A stretch of 64,000 nucleotides of DNA from contig NZ_JAFCJE010000004.1 of assembly GCF_018131185.1 (NCBI RefSeq), positions 310,001 to 374,000 of the forward strand, read 5' to 3'. Under the pieces are notes generated by a model, which searched no databases, was not told the origin of the DNA, and was given only the letters and a program-made list of their open reading frames with translations. Source of the stretch: Bradyrhizobium diazoefficiens. GTDB lineage: Bacteria > Pseudomonadota > Alphaproteobacteria > Rhizobiales > Xanthobacteraceae. Of this stretch, positions 42,593 to 50,858 are shown piece after piece. Within the stretch, counting starts at the first letter, position 1. Every line of letters starts with the position of its first letter. The translations under genes were made by a program, and so were the position numbers.

Positions 42593-42847
42593 TCAGCAGC
42601 CGCGGCAGATGCTCTTGATCTTCTTGTCGAGCGCCTGGTTTTCCTTGCTGAGCGGATCGTTCGGATCGCTCACATTCTTCTCGCTCGGCACGTCAGCCGC
42701 GCGGGGCTGGCGGTGACCGACCGGTGCCGGCAACACCGAGCCGGAGGATGCTCCGCCGGATGTCGCCCCCTTGGAGCCGCCGGTCTGTGCGACCGCCGCG
42801 CCGCCAAGCAAGACCACGAGCGATGCTGCCACCATGATCTTCTTCAT
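42593..42847 (-). CDS. Small secreted hypothetical protein (84 aa)
   Basis: An 84-residue protein with a Sec signal peptide (residues 1-20, GGAAVAQ), a Gly/Ser/Thr-rich linker, and a charged C-terminal part (DPNDPLSKENQALDKKIK) ending in two Cys. From ATG 42847 the signal peptide is well formed; an ATG at 42886 would only add residues before it. The function is unknown. Confidence 0.72.
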   Translation of the reverse strand: MKKIMVAASLVVLLGGAAVAQTGGSKGATSGGASSGSVLPAPVGHRQPRAADVPSEKNVSDPNDPLSKENQALDKKIKSICRGC

Positions 42848-42889
42848 TTCCGCTTCTCCATTCTCAAGCAGCGCGCGCCCCGTCACCGC

Positions 42890-43984
42890 TCAGGTCTCGG
42901 GCGGATAGAGATGAACGTCGCCGCAATAGTCGACGATACGATAGCGCGTTTCGGCTCCCGCTTCACGTGCATCCGTTGCGGTATTTTGTTCCGCCAACAC
43001 ATAGTTGGGTCCCACCGGCGATTTCCCGGCGCCGCCGGGAATGTCGATGACATAGTCTGGCTGGCATAGACCTGACACCCGCCCGCGCAACTGCCGCATC
43101 AGGTCCTGCCCCTCGGCCAGCGTCGTCCGCAGATGCGCTGTGCCCGGCGCGAGATCGCCGTGATGCAGATAGTACGGCTTGATACGGCATTCGACGAAAG
43201 CTCGCATCAAATCCGACAGAGCGGCGATGGTGTCATTGACCCCGCGCAAAAGCACGGATTGGCTCACCAGCGGAACTCCGGAATCGACCAGCCGCGCGCA
43301 GGCGGTGCGCGCCGGCCCCGTCAGTTCGAGCGCGTGGTTGGCATGCACGGCCACCCAGGTGGTCGCCCCCTCGACCTTGAGCGCCGCAACCATCTCGTCG
43401 CTGATGCGCGCGGGATCGGCCACCGGCACGCGGGTATGAAGGCGGATGATCTTGACGTGATCGATGCCGGCAAGATCGGTCATGATCTCGCTCATCCGCC
43501 GCGGCGACAGCATGAGCGGATCGCCGCCCGTCAGGATCACTTCCCAGATTTCGCCATGCGAACGGATGTATTCGATCGCCGCGCGATAGGCGCCGTCCGA
43601 CAGCGCGTTGTCCTTGCCGGGCCCCACCATCTCGCGGCGGAAGCAGAAGCGGCAATAGACAGCGCAGACATGAACGAGCTTGAACAGGACGCGATCGGGA
43701 TAGCGGTGCACGATCCCGGGAACCGGCGAGTGCGGATGATCGCCGATCGGATCGGCGCTTTCGCCCGGCTGCATCTCCAACTCGTTTGCACTCGGAACGA
43801 ATTGCCGCGCGATGGGATCGTCCGGGTCGGACGTATCGATCAGTTCGACCAGCGTCGGCGTGATGGCCACCGCATAGCGCGCGGCAACACGTTCGAGCGC
43901 GGGGAGCGCTGCTGCGGGCGACAGACCTTCGGCGACGAGCTCGGCCGGCTCGCGCAAGGTGCGTGCAAGGTTCGTTTTCGTCAT
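42890..43984 (-). CDS. epmB: EF-P beta-lysylation protein / KamA-family radical SAM aminomutase
   Basis: A 364-residue radical SAM enzyme of the lysine 2,3-aminomutase family. The cluster motif is C-x3-C-x2-C in VCAVYCRFCFRRE, followed by LTGGDPLML and a PLP-binding segment near the C-terminus (PDYVIDIPGGAGKSPVGPNY). EpmB converts alpha-lysine to beta-lysine for attachment to elongation factor P. Here it lies 5 nt after epmA, and efp is divergently encoded about 160 nt beyond the epmA start, so the assignment as EpmB rather than catabolic KamA is well supported by context. Confidence 0.92.
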   Translation of the reverse strand: MTKTNLARTLREPAELVAEGLSPAAALPALERVAARYAVAITPTLVELIDTSDPDDPIARQFVPSANELEMQPGESADPIGDHPHSPVPGIVHRYPDRVLFKLVHVCAVYCRFCFRREMVGPGKDNALSDGAYRAAIEYIRSHGEIWEVILTGGDPLMLSPRRMSEIMTDLAGIDHVKIIRLHTRVPVADPARISDEMVAALKVEGATTWVAVHANHALELTGPARTACARLVDSGVPLVSQSVLLRGVNDTIAALSDLMRAFVECRIKPYYLHHGDLAPGTAHLRTTLAEGQDLMRQLRGRVSGLCQPDYVIDIPGGAGKSPVGPNYVLAEQNTATDAREAGAETRYRIVDYCGDVHLYPPET

Positions 43985-43989
43985 GTCTC

Positions 43990-45045
43990 TCAAGACGCTT
44001 CATTTGCCGGTGGCGTCCAAACCACCTGATCAATTCGCGATGCACCGCTCGCCAGCATCACCAGCCGGTCGAAGCCGAGTGCGACGCCGCTCGCCTCCGG
44101 CATTGCGGCGACCGCGGCCAAAAAGTCCTCGTCCAGCGGATAGGCTTCGCCGTAGCGGCGCTGCTTCTCCGCCATCGATTCCGTGAAGCGTTTGTGTTGC
44201 TCCTCGGCATCGGTCAGTTCGCCAAAGCCGTTGGCGAGCTCGACCCCGCACGCATAGACCTCGAAGCGCTCCGCAACCCTGGGATCTTCAGCCTTCACCC
44301 GTGCCAGGGCAGCCTCTGGAGATGGGTATTCGAACAGAATGGTCAAACGCCCCTGCCCAAGATGCGGCTCGACATGCTCGACCAGAACCTTGCTGAAGAT
44401 GTCCGACCAGGTGTCGTCCTCGGCCACACGGATCTTGCTGGCCGCCGCCTCGGCGAGTGCGGCACGGTTACCCCTGTTGCCCGAGATTGTCGACAGCAGG
44501 TCGATGCCGGCGAACCGTTCGAAGGCGCCCGAGACCGTCAGCAGTTCCGGCTCGGAGAAGGGATCAGCGGTCCGGCCGCGGAAGGAAAAGGTCCCGATCC
44601 CGGTCGCCTGCGCCGCACGGGCGATCACGACGACGCAATCGGCCATGATGGCGTCATACGGGGCGCCTGCCCGATACCACTCCAGCATGGTGAATTCGGG
44701 CAGATGCAGATCACCGCGCTCACGGTCGCGGAACACCCGGGCGAGCTCGAAAATCCGCGTCTCGCCCGCCGCCAGCAGCTTCTTGCAGGCGAATTCCGGC
44801 GAGGTCCGCAAATATCGGCTGGCTCGGCTGCCGTCCGGCCGCATGATCTCGGTCCGGGGGGCATGCAGATGGGTCTCATTGCCCGGGGAGACCTGCAGGA
44901 CGGAGGTTTCGACCTCTACGAACCCCTGCTCGGCGAAAAACCCCCGAAGCGCCCCGGTAATGGCCCCTCTGGCCTGAAGGAAAGGCCGCCGGTCGAGGTG
45001 GCGGCTTGGCGACCAGAACGGTGAGATGGGCTTGTCCCCAGCCAT
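43990..45045 (-). CDS. epmA: Elongation factor P lysine ligase (EpmA/PoxA/GenX)
   Basis: A 351-residue paralogue of the lysyl-tRNA synthetase catalytic core, lacking the anticodon-binding domain. The class II motifs are visible: motif 2 in RVFRDRERGDLHLPEFTMLEWY and motif 3 in SGVALGFDRLVMLASG. It attaches beta-lysine to a lysine of EF-P. The ATG at 45045 starts the conserved region (SPFWSPSRHLDRRPFL); the upstream open frame to 45705 is antisense to efp and not real. Confidence 0.94.
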   Translation of the reverse strand: MAGDKPISPFWSPSRHLDRRPFLQARGAITGALRGFFAEQGFVEVETSVLQVSPGNETHLHAPRTEIMRPDGSRASRYLRTSPEFACKKLLAAGETRIFELARVFRDRERGDLHLPEFTMLEWYRAGAPYDAIMADCVVVIARAAQATGIGTFSFRGRTADPFSEPELLTVSGAFERFAGIDLLSTISGNRGNRAALAEAAASKIRVAEDDTWSDIFSKVLVEHVEPHLGQGRLTILFEYPSPEAALARVKAEDPRVAERFEVYACGVELANGFGELTDAEEQHKRFTESMAEKQRRYGEAYPLDEDFLAAVAAMPEASGVALGFDRLVMLASGASRIDQVVWTPPANEAS

Positions 45046-45207
45046 TAGCCGGCAGCCCCCGCCCTGAGCAAAAGGCTGGCATCCAACGGCAAAATCAGTA
45101 TGTTGCGGCCCGAAACGGGTGCCGAGGTCCGATTTGAGGCCCCAACTCCCCCATCGATTTGACCACGTCCTGGCCCCAGCCGGGCCAAGCAAGCAGGAAA
45201 TATAGCT

Positions 45208-45774
45208 TTGAGAGTCATCGCCAGTTCTATTCGCAAGGGCAACGTGATCGAGCAAGACGGCAAGCTTTACGTCGTCGTGAGCGCCGAGAACATCCATCCC
45301 GGCAAGGGCACCCCGGTCAGCCAGATCGAAATGCGCCGAATTTCGGACGGGGTAAAGATCTCCGAGCGCTACAAGACCACCGACCAGGTCGAAAAGGCCA
45401 CGATCGAAGAGCGCAACTACACCTTCCTGTATGAAGATGGCGACGGCTTCCACTTCATGAACCCCGAGACCTACGACCAGGTCCAGGTCTCCAAGGACGT
45501 CGTTGGCGACGCGGCCTCCTATCTTCAACCGGACATGACCGTCAAGCTGTCGATGCATGACGTCAACGTGGTGTCGATTGCGCTGCCGCAGCGCGTGACC
45601 CTGGAAGTGGTCGAGACCGAACCCGTGACCAAGGGCCAGACCGCCTCCTCGTCCTACAAGCCCGCGATCTTGTCCAACGGCGTGCGCACCACGGTGCCGC
45701 CGCACATCGCCGTCGGCACCCGCATCGTGGTGATGACCGAAGACGGCTCCTACTCAGAGCGCGCCAAGGACTAG
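45208..45774 (+). CDS. efp: Elongation factor P
   Basis: This 188-residue translation factor relieves ribosomes stalled on polyproline runs. The modification loop HPGKGTP places Lys33 at the tip, the residue beta-lysylated by EpmA/EpmB. The three beta-barrel domains are complete. It starts at TTG 45208 with AGGAAA upstream, a weak start that may limit expression. It is divergent from epmA, with 162 nt between the two starts, so the target and its modifying enzymes share one promoter region. Confidence 0.96.
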   Translation: MRVIASSIRKGNVIEQDGKLYVVVSAENIHPGKGTPVSQIEMRRISDGVKISERYKTTDQVEKATIEERNYTFLYEDGDGFHFMNPETYDQVQVSKDVVGDAASYLQPDMTVKLSMHDVNVVSIALPQRVTLEVVETEPVTKGQTASSSYKPAILSNGVRTTVPPHIAVGTRIVVMTEDGSYSERAKD

Positions 45775-45819
45775 CAGAGCGCGGTGCAATCGGAACAGGT
45801 GCCGCCGGGGGGCGAGACA

Positions 45820-47418
45820 GTGGTTGGGAAGGGTTTCCGCTTCGTCTCGCTGCTTCTGGCGTCGCTCTCGCTGCCCATTGCCGCTCCGCTCGCCGCGGAC
45901 GAATTCCGCAGCCCCTCGCTCACGGCCCTGCGCGTCGATTGGCGCGCAGCGCTGGACCAGCTCCGCACCGAGATCAACAGTCGCCCCCGCGTCGCAGACG
46001 ATTTCATCTTCGCGCCACGCCGTACGGTGCCGCGCTATGATCCCCGCGCCACCCCCGCCCTGGTGCAGCTCAACGCGGTTTCCTCACGATTCTTCGCCGG
46101 CATCACCCGCAGTCCCGTGCCTGTGCTGCTGCCGTTCGATGCCGCCGGGTACCTCGATACGCAACGCAACGGTGCGCCGGCGACGCTCGCATTGTCGCGC
46201 TACCAGGCGGACTTCAATCCCGTCGACATGTTCGATGCCGGCCCCGCCGGCTACAGTGCAACCTTTTCGTTGGATCCCGGCGCCGGTGACGGCATGCCGG
46301 GCCGCGTGTTCGCGAGGCCGGTCGAGGTCCAGATCACGGGTTCGGCGCTGGTCTACGACATCGCCGATCCCGCCGGCGGCAAGGGCGAGCCAGTCAAGCC
46401 GCTCGCGACGATCTTTCCGGACCTCCGCAGATTCATCCGGGAGGGCTATGTACGCTACGCTTTCACCCGTTTCGGCGCCGCCTATGTCGTGTCGATCCAG
46501 TGCCTCGACAGCGTCGCCAAGCCGAGACGGCTCGCCTGCAAGGAAGCCTATCCAGTCGCCGAGCGCTTCCTGAAGGCCCTGCGTGTCGCCGGCGGGCAAC
46601 GGATGCGGCCGCTAATGGACGTCGCCTCCAACGTCATCGATCGCCCCACGGCTCGCTCGCCCGATTTCAGCTATCGGCCGAGCGGCGATATCATCCCGAA
46701 TACGGGCTACCGCAAGCAAGGCGGCCATGCCGACGTGATGGCCTATGCACAGATCCGCTTTCCGCTCGAGAAGGCGCCCGCCTTTGTGCGTTCGCAATCC
46801 TACAGCAAGCGCGACAAGAGCGAGGGCCCGACCGCCTATCCCTGGCGCGACAATTTTTGCGAGTCCCGCAGCTTCGAGGTCTGGCAGTGCGCCGGCGGCT
46901 ACGGCCATCAGGGCGAGGACATTCGCGCCGCCAACTGCCCGCCCGGCGAGGACGCCGAATCCTGCGACCCCAAGCGGCGCGCCGTCGTTGCCGTGCGCGA
47001 TGCCATCGTGATCCGCGCGGCCAAGGACCAGGCCGCGACGCTTCAAGTCAACAGCCGCACCGAGCACATCCGTTTCCGCTACATGCACATGAACCCGCAT
47101 GCGATGAACGCCGACGGTCTCGTCAACGGCCGCATCGTCACCGAAGGCGAGAAGATCGGCGTCGTCTCGAACTATCTCGACCGTCCCGCCGGCACCTCGA
47201 TGCACCTGCATTTCGACGTACAGGTGTTCACCCGCGATGGCTGGATCTGGGTCAGCCCCTACGTCACCCTGGTCTCGGCCTATGAGCGCCTGATCCGCGC
47301 CCGTGGCCGCGAGATCGGTCCGGAGATGGCAGTCACGGCGCAGCCGGTGGCACACGCGCTGCCGAACGACGTTGTCAAGCCGGACCTGCGCGAGGGATCG
47401 AGCGGCGACGACAATTGA
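45820..47418 (+). CDS. Secreted M23-like metallopeptidase-family protein
   Basis: An exported protein of 532 residues (from GTG 45820). A signal peptide (residues 1-25) is followed by a long unassigned domain and a C-terminal LytM/M23-like domain: GHQGEDIRA gives the first metal ligands and HLHFDVQV gives the HxH pair. M23 enzymes cut peptidoglycan cross-links. I chose GTG 45820 because GGGGGGCGA lies just upstream and the signal peptide then begins cleanly; a GTG at 45784 is the alternative. The gene follows efp on the same strand. Confidence 0.85.
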   Translation: MVGKGFRFVSLLLASLSLPIAAPLAADEFRSPSLTALRVDWRAALDQLRTEINSRPRVADDFIFAPRRTVPRYDPRATPALVQLNAVSSRFFAGITRSPVPVLLPFDAAGYLDTQRNGAPATLALSRYQADFNPVDMFDAGPAGYSATFSLDPGAGDGMPGRVFARPVEVQITGSALVYDIADPAGGKGEPVKPLATIFPDLRRFIREGYVRYAFTRFGAAYVVSIQCLDSVAKPRRLACKEAYPVAERFLKALRVAGGQRMRPLMDVASNVIDRPTARSPDFSYRPSGDIIPNTGYRKQGGHADVMAYAQIRFPLEKAPAFVRSQSYSKRDKSEGPTAYPWRDNFCESRSFEVWQCAGGYGHQGEDIRAANCPPGEDAESCDPKRRAVVAVRDAIVIRAAKDQAATLQVNSRTEHIRFRYMHMNPHAMNADGLVNGRIVTEGEKIGVVSNYLDRPAGTSMHLHFDVQVFTRDGWIWVSPYVTLVSAYERLIRARGREIGPEMAVTAQPVAHALPNDVVKPDLREGSSGDDN

Positions 47419-47500
47419 CGGCTTGCTCGTTCCGAGGCTGAACGGTGCAAGAGCTGCTGTCGCCCACGCCGCCGGATCGAACGAACAAAGGACAGGGTTG

Positions 47501-48487
47501 ATGAGCCTCGGACTGATCGGTCTTTTCGACGACATCGCGGCGATCGCAAAGGTGGCAGCAGCCTCGCTCGACGATGTGGCGAGCCAGGCTGCCAAGGCGG
47601 GCACAAAGGCGGCTGGCGTGGTCATCGATGACGCGGCCGTCACGCCGAACTACGTCATCGGTTTTGCCTCGAAACGCGAACTGCCGATCGTCGGCAAGAT
47701 TGCGGCCGGATCGCTGCGCAATAAGTTGCTGATCCTGCTCCCCGTTGCTCTGTTGCTTGGATATTTCCTTCCCGCCGCAGTCACCCCGCTGCTCATGCTG
47801 GGGGGAGCGTTTCTTTGCTACGAGGGTGCCGAGAAGGTGCTCGAAGCCGTGATGCCGCATCATGCGCACCACCACGAAGCTCAGCTCCAGCCGATCGCGT
47901 TGAATGCCCGGTCGGTGGAGGACGAGAAGGTCGCGAGCGCCATCAAGACCGACTTCATCCTGTCGGCGGAGATCATGGCGATCACACTGGCGGCCCTCCC
48001 GGCGGGCAGCATCTGGACGCAGGCAATGGTGCTGGCGTTGGTCGGCATATTCATCACAGTCGGAGTCTACGGCGTGGTGGCCCTGATCGTGAAGGCGGAC
48101 GATGTCGGCATGGCCCTCGCCCGCTATGACAGCGCCTCGATCATCGGCGGCGCGATCCGCTTGCTTGGACGCGCGCTCGTCCGCGGTATGCCCGTCTTCC
48201 TTGCGGTGCTGAGCACCATCGGCACCGCCGCCATGATCTGGGTCGGCGGCGGCATCATTCTGCATGGCATCGAAAAATACGGCCCACCCGTGGTCGGCCG
48301 CATGGTCCATGCCGCAACCGAGGCCGCGGCACATGCCCTTCCATCCGTTGCCGGCATCATCGAGTGGTCGGTCGAGGCGGCCATCTCAGGCTTGCTTGGA
48401 CTGCTTGTCGGCGCGCTTGCGATTCCGGTCGTCCAATACGGTCTCTCTCCGGCCTGGAAACGGTTGAGGCGATCGCCGCAGGCCTGA
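47501..48487 (+). CDS. DUF808 family membrane protein (YedI-like)
   Basis: A 328-residue inner-membrane protein. The N-terminus MSLGLIGLFDDIAAIAKVAAASLDDVASQAAKAG (shown in part) and TPNYVIGFASKRELPIVGKIA are hallmarks of the DUF808/YedI family, which has several C-terminal helices. A His-rich loop (HHAHHHEA) is conserved. The role is unknown. GGACAGGG upstream supports the ATG at 47501; the longer open frame is not conserved. Confidence 0.9.
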   Translation: MSLGLIGLFDDIAAIAKVAAASLDDVASQAAKAGTKAAGVVIDDAAVTPNYVIGFASKRELPIVGKIAAGSLRNKLLILLPVALLLGYFLPAAVTPLLMLGGAFLCYEGAEKVLEAVMPHHAHHHEAQLQPIALNARSVEDEKVASAIKTDFILSAEIMAITLAALPAGSIWTQAMVLALVGIFITVGVYGVVALIVKADDVGMALARYDSASIIGGAIRLLGRALVRGMPVFLAVLSTIGTAAMIWVGGGIILHGIEKYGPPVVGRMVHAATEAAAHALPSVAGIIEWSVEAAISGLLGLLVGALAIPVVQYGLSPAWKRLRRSPQA

Positions 48488-48519
48488 AAACGGCCGTCGT
48501 CGCGGATTGCGCGTACCAG

Positions 48520-49020
48520 CTAATCCAGGAGCGTCGTGAGTTGGGCGCCCTCATCCGCCACGAACACGGCGATCAGCTCTGCCGGCTCGGTCGCGCTGGC
48601 GTTGGCGGAGACCAGATGCGTCGAGCCCGGCGGCTCGAAGAAGGACTGGCCGACCCCAAACGTCTGGACCGGACCGCCGCCGAGCTGGGACCGGATCTCG
48701 CCCTTGGTGATGTAGGCGGTAACGGATCCCGAGTGACGATGCGGACGCGAAAATCCGCCCGGACCGTAGAACACGCGCACGATGGTGACGCGCTTGCCCG
48801 GCACGTTCGGCAATGGGTAGGAGCCGATCGGCTCGACCTTGTCGAGGGGCGAACTCTCCGCAGCCGTGGCGCACAGCGGCGCCAGTACGCCTGAGACGGT
48901 GTCCATCGTCACCGGCAATACTTTGCCAATCGCCAGCGCGCAGGCGAGCCCTGCGACGACCGCGAGTGCCGTCGAACGTGACACCGGGCGCTGCGCAACG
49001 GCCAAACTCATTGTTGTCAT
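48520..49020 (-). CDS. Cupin-domain protein with an N-terminal membrane anchor
   Basis: A 166-residue protein with a hydrophobic N-terminal segment (about 17-35, either a membrane anchor or an uncleaved signal) and a cupin barrel with HRHSGSVTAYITKGE and FFEPPGSTH, giving the usual His/Glu metal ligands. GGGGAG lies 6 nt before the ATG at 49020. It starts 21 nt after the ahpD-like gene, so the pair is probably co-transcribed and controlled by the divergent MarR regulator. The substrate is unknown. Confidence 0.88.
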   Translation of the reverse strand: MTTMSLAVAQRPVSRSTALAVVAGLACALAIGKVLPVTMDTVSGVLAPLCATAAESSPLDKVEPIGSYPLPNVPGKRVTIVRVFYGPGGFSRPHRHSGSVTAYITKGEIRSQLGGGPVQTFGVGQSFFEPPGSTHLVSANASATEPAELIAVFVADEGAQLTTLLD

Positions 49021-49041
49021 GCTGATCTCCCCGCGTTGCAA

Positions 49042-49521
49042 TCAGGATGCCGCAGCATTCGCCGCGGCCGGCCGCTTGGCCGGCGTCCAGCGATACGCCG
49101 CGCCGAACCGGTTCCAGACATTGATCGAGGCGACCGCCGAGGTCAGGTAGGTCAGCTCGGTTTCAGAGAACTCGCGCGTCGCCTCCGAATAGACCTCCTC
49201 GCTGACGCCACCAGGCAGCAGCGTCAAGGCCTCCGCCCAGGCCAGCGCCGCGCGCTCGCGCGCGGAAAAGACCGGCGCCTCGCGCCAGACCGCGACCAGA
49301 TGGAGCTTGTCGGCGGGAACGCCGATCCGCTCCGACAGCAGGACGTGGTGCTGCACGCAGAAGGCGCAGCCGTTGATTTGCGAAGCGCGCAGCTTGACGA
49401 GTTCGATGAGCTGCTTGTCGAGGCCGGCCTTGGTTGCAAGCTGACCGAACGCCAGCACCAGATCATAGACGTCCGGCGCGATCTTCTTGAAATCCTCGTA
49501 TTCGCTGCGGGCGTGTGACAT
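49042..49521 (-). CDS. AhpD-like / carboxymuconolactone decarboxylase family protein
   Basis: A 159-residue helical protein with the redox motif GCAFCVQHH (CxxC plus His), conserved in AhpD-type alkylhydroperoxidases. Such proteins reduce peroxides or act as their reductase partners in the cytoplasm. It is divergent from a marR-like gene with 54 nt between the two starts; an exact palindrome in that gap suggests direct MarR control and peroxide or electrophile response. It is followed by the cupin gene. Confidence 0.92.
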   Translation of the reverse strand: MSHARSEYEDFKKIAPDVYDLVLAFGQLATKAGLDKQLIELVKLRASQINGCAFCVQHHVLLSERIGVPADKLHLVAVWREAPVFSARERAALAWAEALTLLPGGVSEEVYSEATREFSETELTYLTSAVASINVWNRFGAAYRWTPAKRPAAANAAAS

Positions 49522-49560
49522 TGCCGTTCACCTCGTCTTATTGTATGAATGCTTACATCT

Positions 49561-49576
49561 TATAAGAGCTCTTATA
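49561..49576. promoter_or_regulatory. Exact 16-bp palindrome in the ahpD/marR gap (putative MarR operator)
   Basis: TATAAGAGCTCTTATA is a perfect palindrome whose last base is the first base of the marR-like ATG. Flanking ACAT and TGT extend the symmetry imperfectly. Such palindromes between divergent marR and target genes are normally autoregulatory operators; occupancy here would block both the regulator start and the nearby ahpD promoter. Confidence 0.7.
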
Positions 49577-50109
49577 TGTCACGCAAGTCCGCAACCGCCG
49601 CAAGACCCAAAACCGAATACAAGGCGACCGTATCCGTCGGCGACGTGCGTGTACCCGCGCCCGGAGAAGGCAAGCGTGGCGAGCAAGGTTATCTCGGCTA
49701 TCTCCTGCGCCAGGCCCATGCCGCGGTCCGCCTGACGATGGAACGGGCGCTCGGCGATCTCGGCGTGACATCGCCGCAATTCGCGGTGCTGACCATGCTC
49801 AACGCATATCCGGGCCTATCAGGCGCCGACGTCGCCCGCCTCACCTTCCTGACGCCCCAGACCGTCGGCGTCATCATCCGCAATCTCGAACGCGATGGCG
49901 CAATTCTGATGACGCCCCATCCGGTCCACGGCCGCATCCAGCAATGGACGTTGACGCCACGCGGCGCGACGCTGCTGAAAGCCTGCCGCGAGCGTGTGAT
50001 CGCGCTCGAAAAGCGACTTGCGAGGGGGTTGGATGGCAAAGCGGAAACAACAATCCGGCGCTGGCTCGCCGGAATTGCGACTGATTTACAGCAGGACCAG
50101 GTGGATTGA
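49576..50109 (+). CDS. MarR-family transcriptional regulator
   Basis: A 177-residue regulator with a winged helix-turn-helix: HAAVRLTMERALGDLGVTSPQFAVL, then TFLTPQTVGVIIRNLERDGAI and the wing HPVHGRIQQWTLTPRG. An unusual basic 35-residue N-terminal extension precedes the fold. No Cys is placed like the sensing residue of OhrR near the N-terminal helix, so the signal may be a ligand. It probably represses itself and the ahpD-cupin operon through the palindrome overlapping its start codon. Confidence 0.92.
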   Translation: MSRKSATAARPKTEYKATVSVGDVRVPAPGEGKRGEQGYLGYLLRQAHAAVRLTMERALGDLGVTSPQFAVLTMLNAYPGLSGADVARLTFLTPQTVGVIIRNLERDGAILMTPHPVHGRIQQWTLTPRGATLLKACRERVIALEKRLARGLDGKAETTIRRWLAGIATDLQQDQVD

Positions 50110-50129
50110 CGTTCGTCTCGAGCGAAGGC

Positions 50130-50381
50130 CTACCCGTCCTTCAACGCGTCCTTGACGGCGCCGGCGGGCCAGGTCTCGCCCGCGGCGATCACCCGCACGC
50201 GGGTTCGATCCGTGGCATTGACCAGCACGTGCGAAGTCACCCGGTCGCGACTCGGCTCCAGGTGCAGATCGGTTTCGGGCTTCCAGCTCAGCGTGGTCGC
50301 CAGATCGCCCGGAAAAATCTGCCAGCGCGACCCGTCGTCGAGCTCGACGACATGGCTTTCCGCATGCGCTCGTATCTTCAT
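50130..50381 (-). CDS. Conserved hypothetical protein (83 aa)
   Basis: A small beta-rich protein beginning MKIRAHAESHVVELDDGSRWQIFPGDL and containing VLVNATDRTRVRVIAAG. The codon bias is normal. The strand pattern suggests a compact beta-barrel. I recall similar short proteins in Rhizobiales but no function. It is a single gene between unrelated neighbours. Confidence 0.72.
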   Translation of the reverse strand: MKIRAHAESHVVELDDGSRWQIFPGDLATTLSWKPETDLHLEPSRDRVTSHVLVNATDRTRVRVIAAGETWPAGAVKDALKDG

Positions 50382-50451
50382 TCCACCTCGAATCTCGATG
50401 AAGGAGCTGCGCGCGGAAGGGCCCCGGCGCTCCGGCCGGGACCCTGCTCGC

Positions 50452-50712
50452 TCAGTCGTTGTCGTGATGAATCACGGTCTTTTCGCGATTGCCGAATTCA
50501 TCTTCCTTCTTGATCACCGTGGTGCGGTCGGCGGGCTCGCGCTCCCGAATGACCGTGGTGCGATCCCGATCGCGGTCTCGCTCGCGATATTCATGGGACT
50601 GACCAACCGTCACGCCCGCACCCACCGGGCCGACGTGAACTCCGACCTCGTCCGCGAACGCAGGCGCGGCGATGGCCGTCACCATGGCAGCGGCAAACAG
50701 ATATTTCCTCAT
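50452..50712 (-). CDS. Small secreted charged protein with TTVI repeats (86 aa)
   Basis: A Sec signal peptide (residues 1-21, APAFA) is followed by a short mature protein with an Arg/Asp run (YRERDRDRDR) and two related units, TTVIREREP and TTVIKKEDE, before HHDND. GAGGAGT lies just upstream of the ATG at 50712. Repetitive charged periplasmic proteins like this are common in Bradyrhizobium; no function is known. Confidence 0.75.
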   Translation of the reverse strand: MRKYLFAAAMVTAIAAPAFADEVGVHVGPVGAGVTVGQSHEYRERDRDRDRTTVIREREPADRTTVIKKEDEFGNREKTVIHHDND

Positions 50713-50858
50713 CACTCCTCCTCTTCCTGATGCGAGGGGAATGCGGGACTGCGACAGTTTGTTCCGACGAATTGGCCGATCCATGGACCCGGAAATTCGA
50801 CGCTCGGTTGTTCCGGGAACCGACTCACACGGGCCATGTTTCGGGCTAGAATGTGCCC

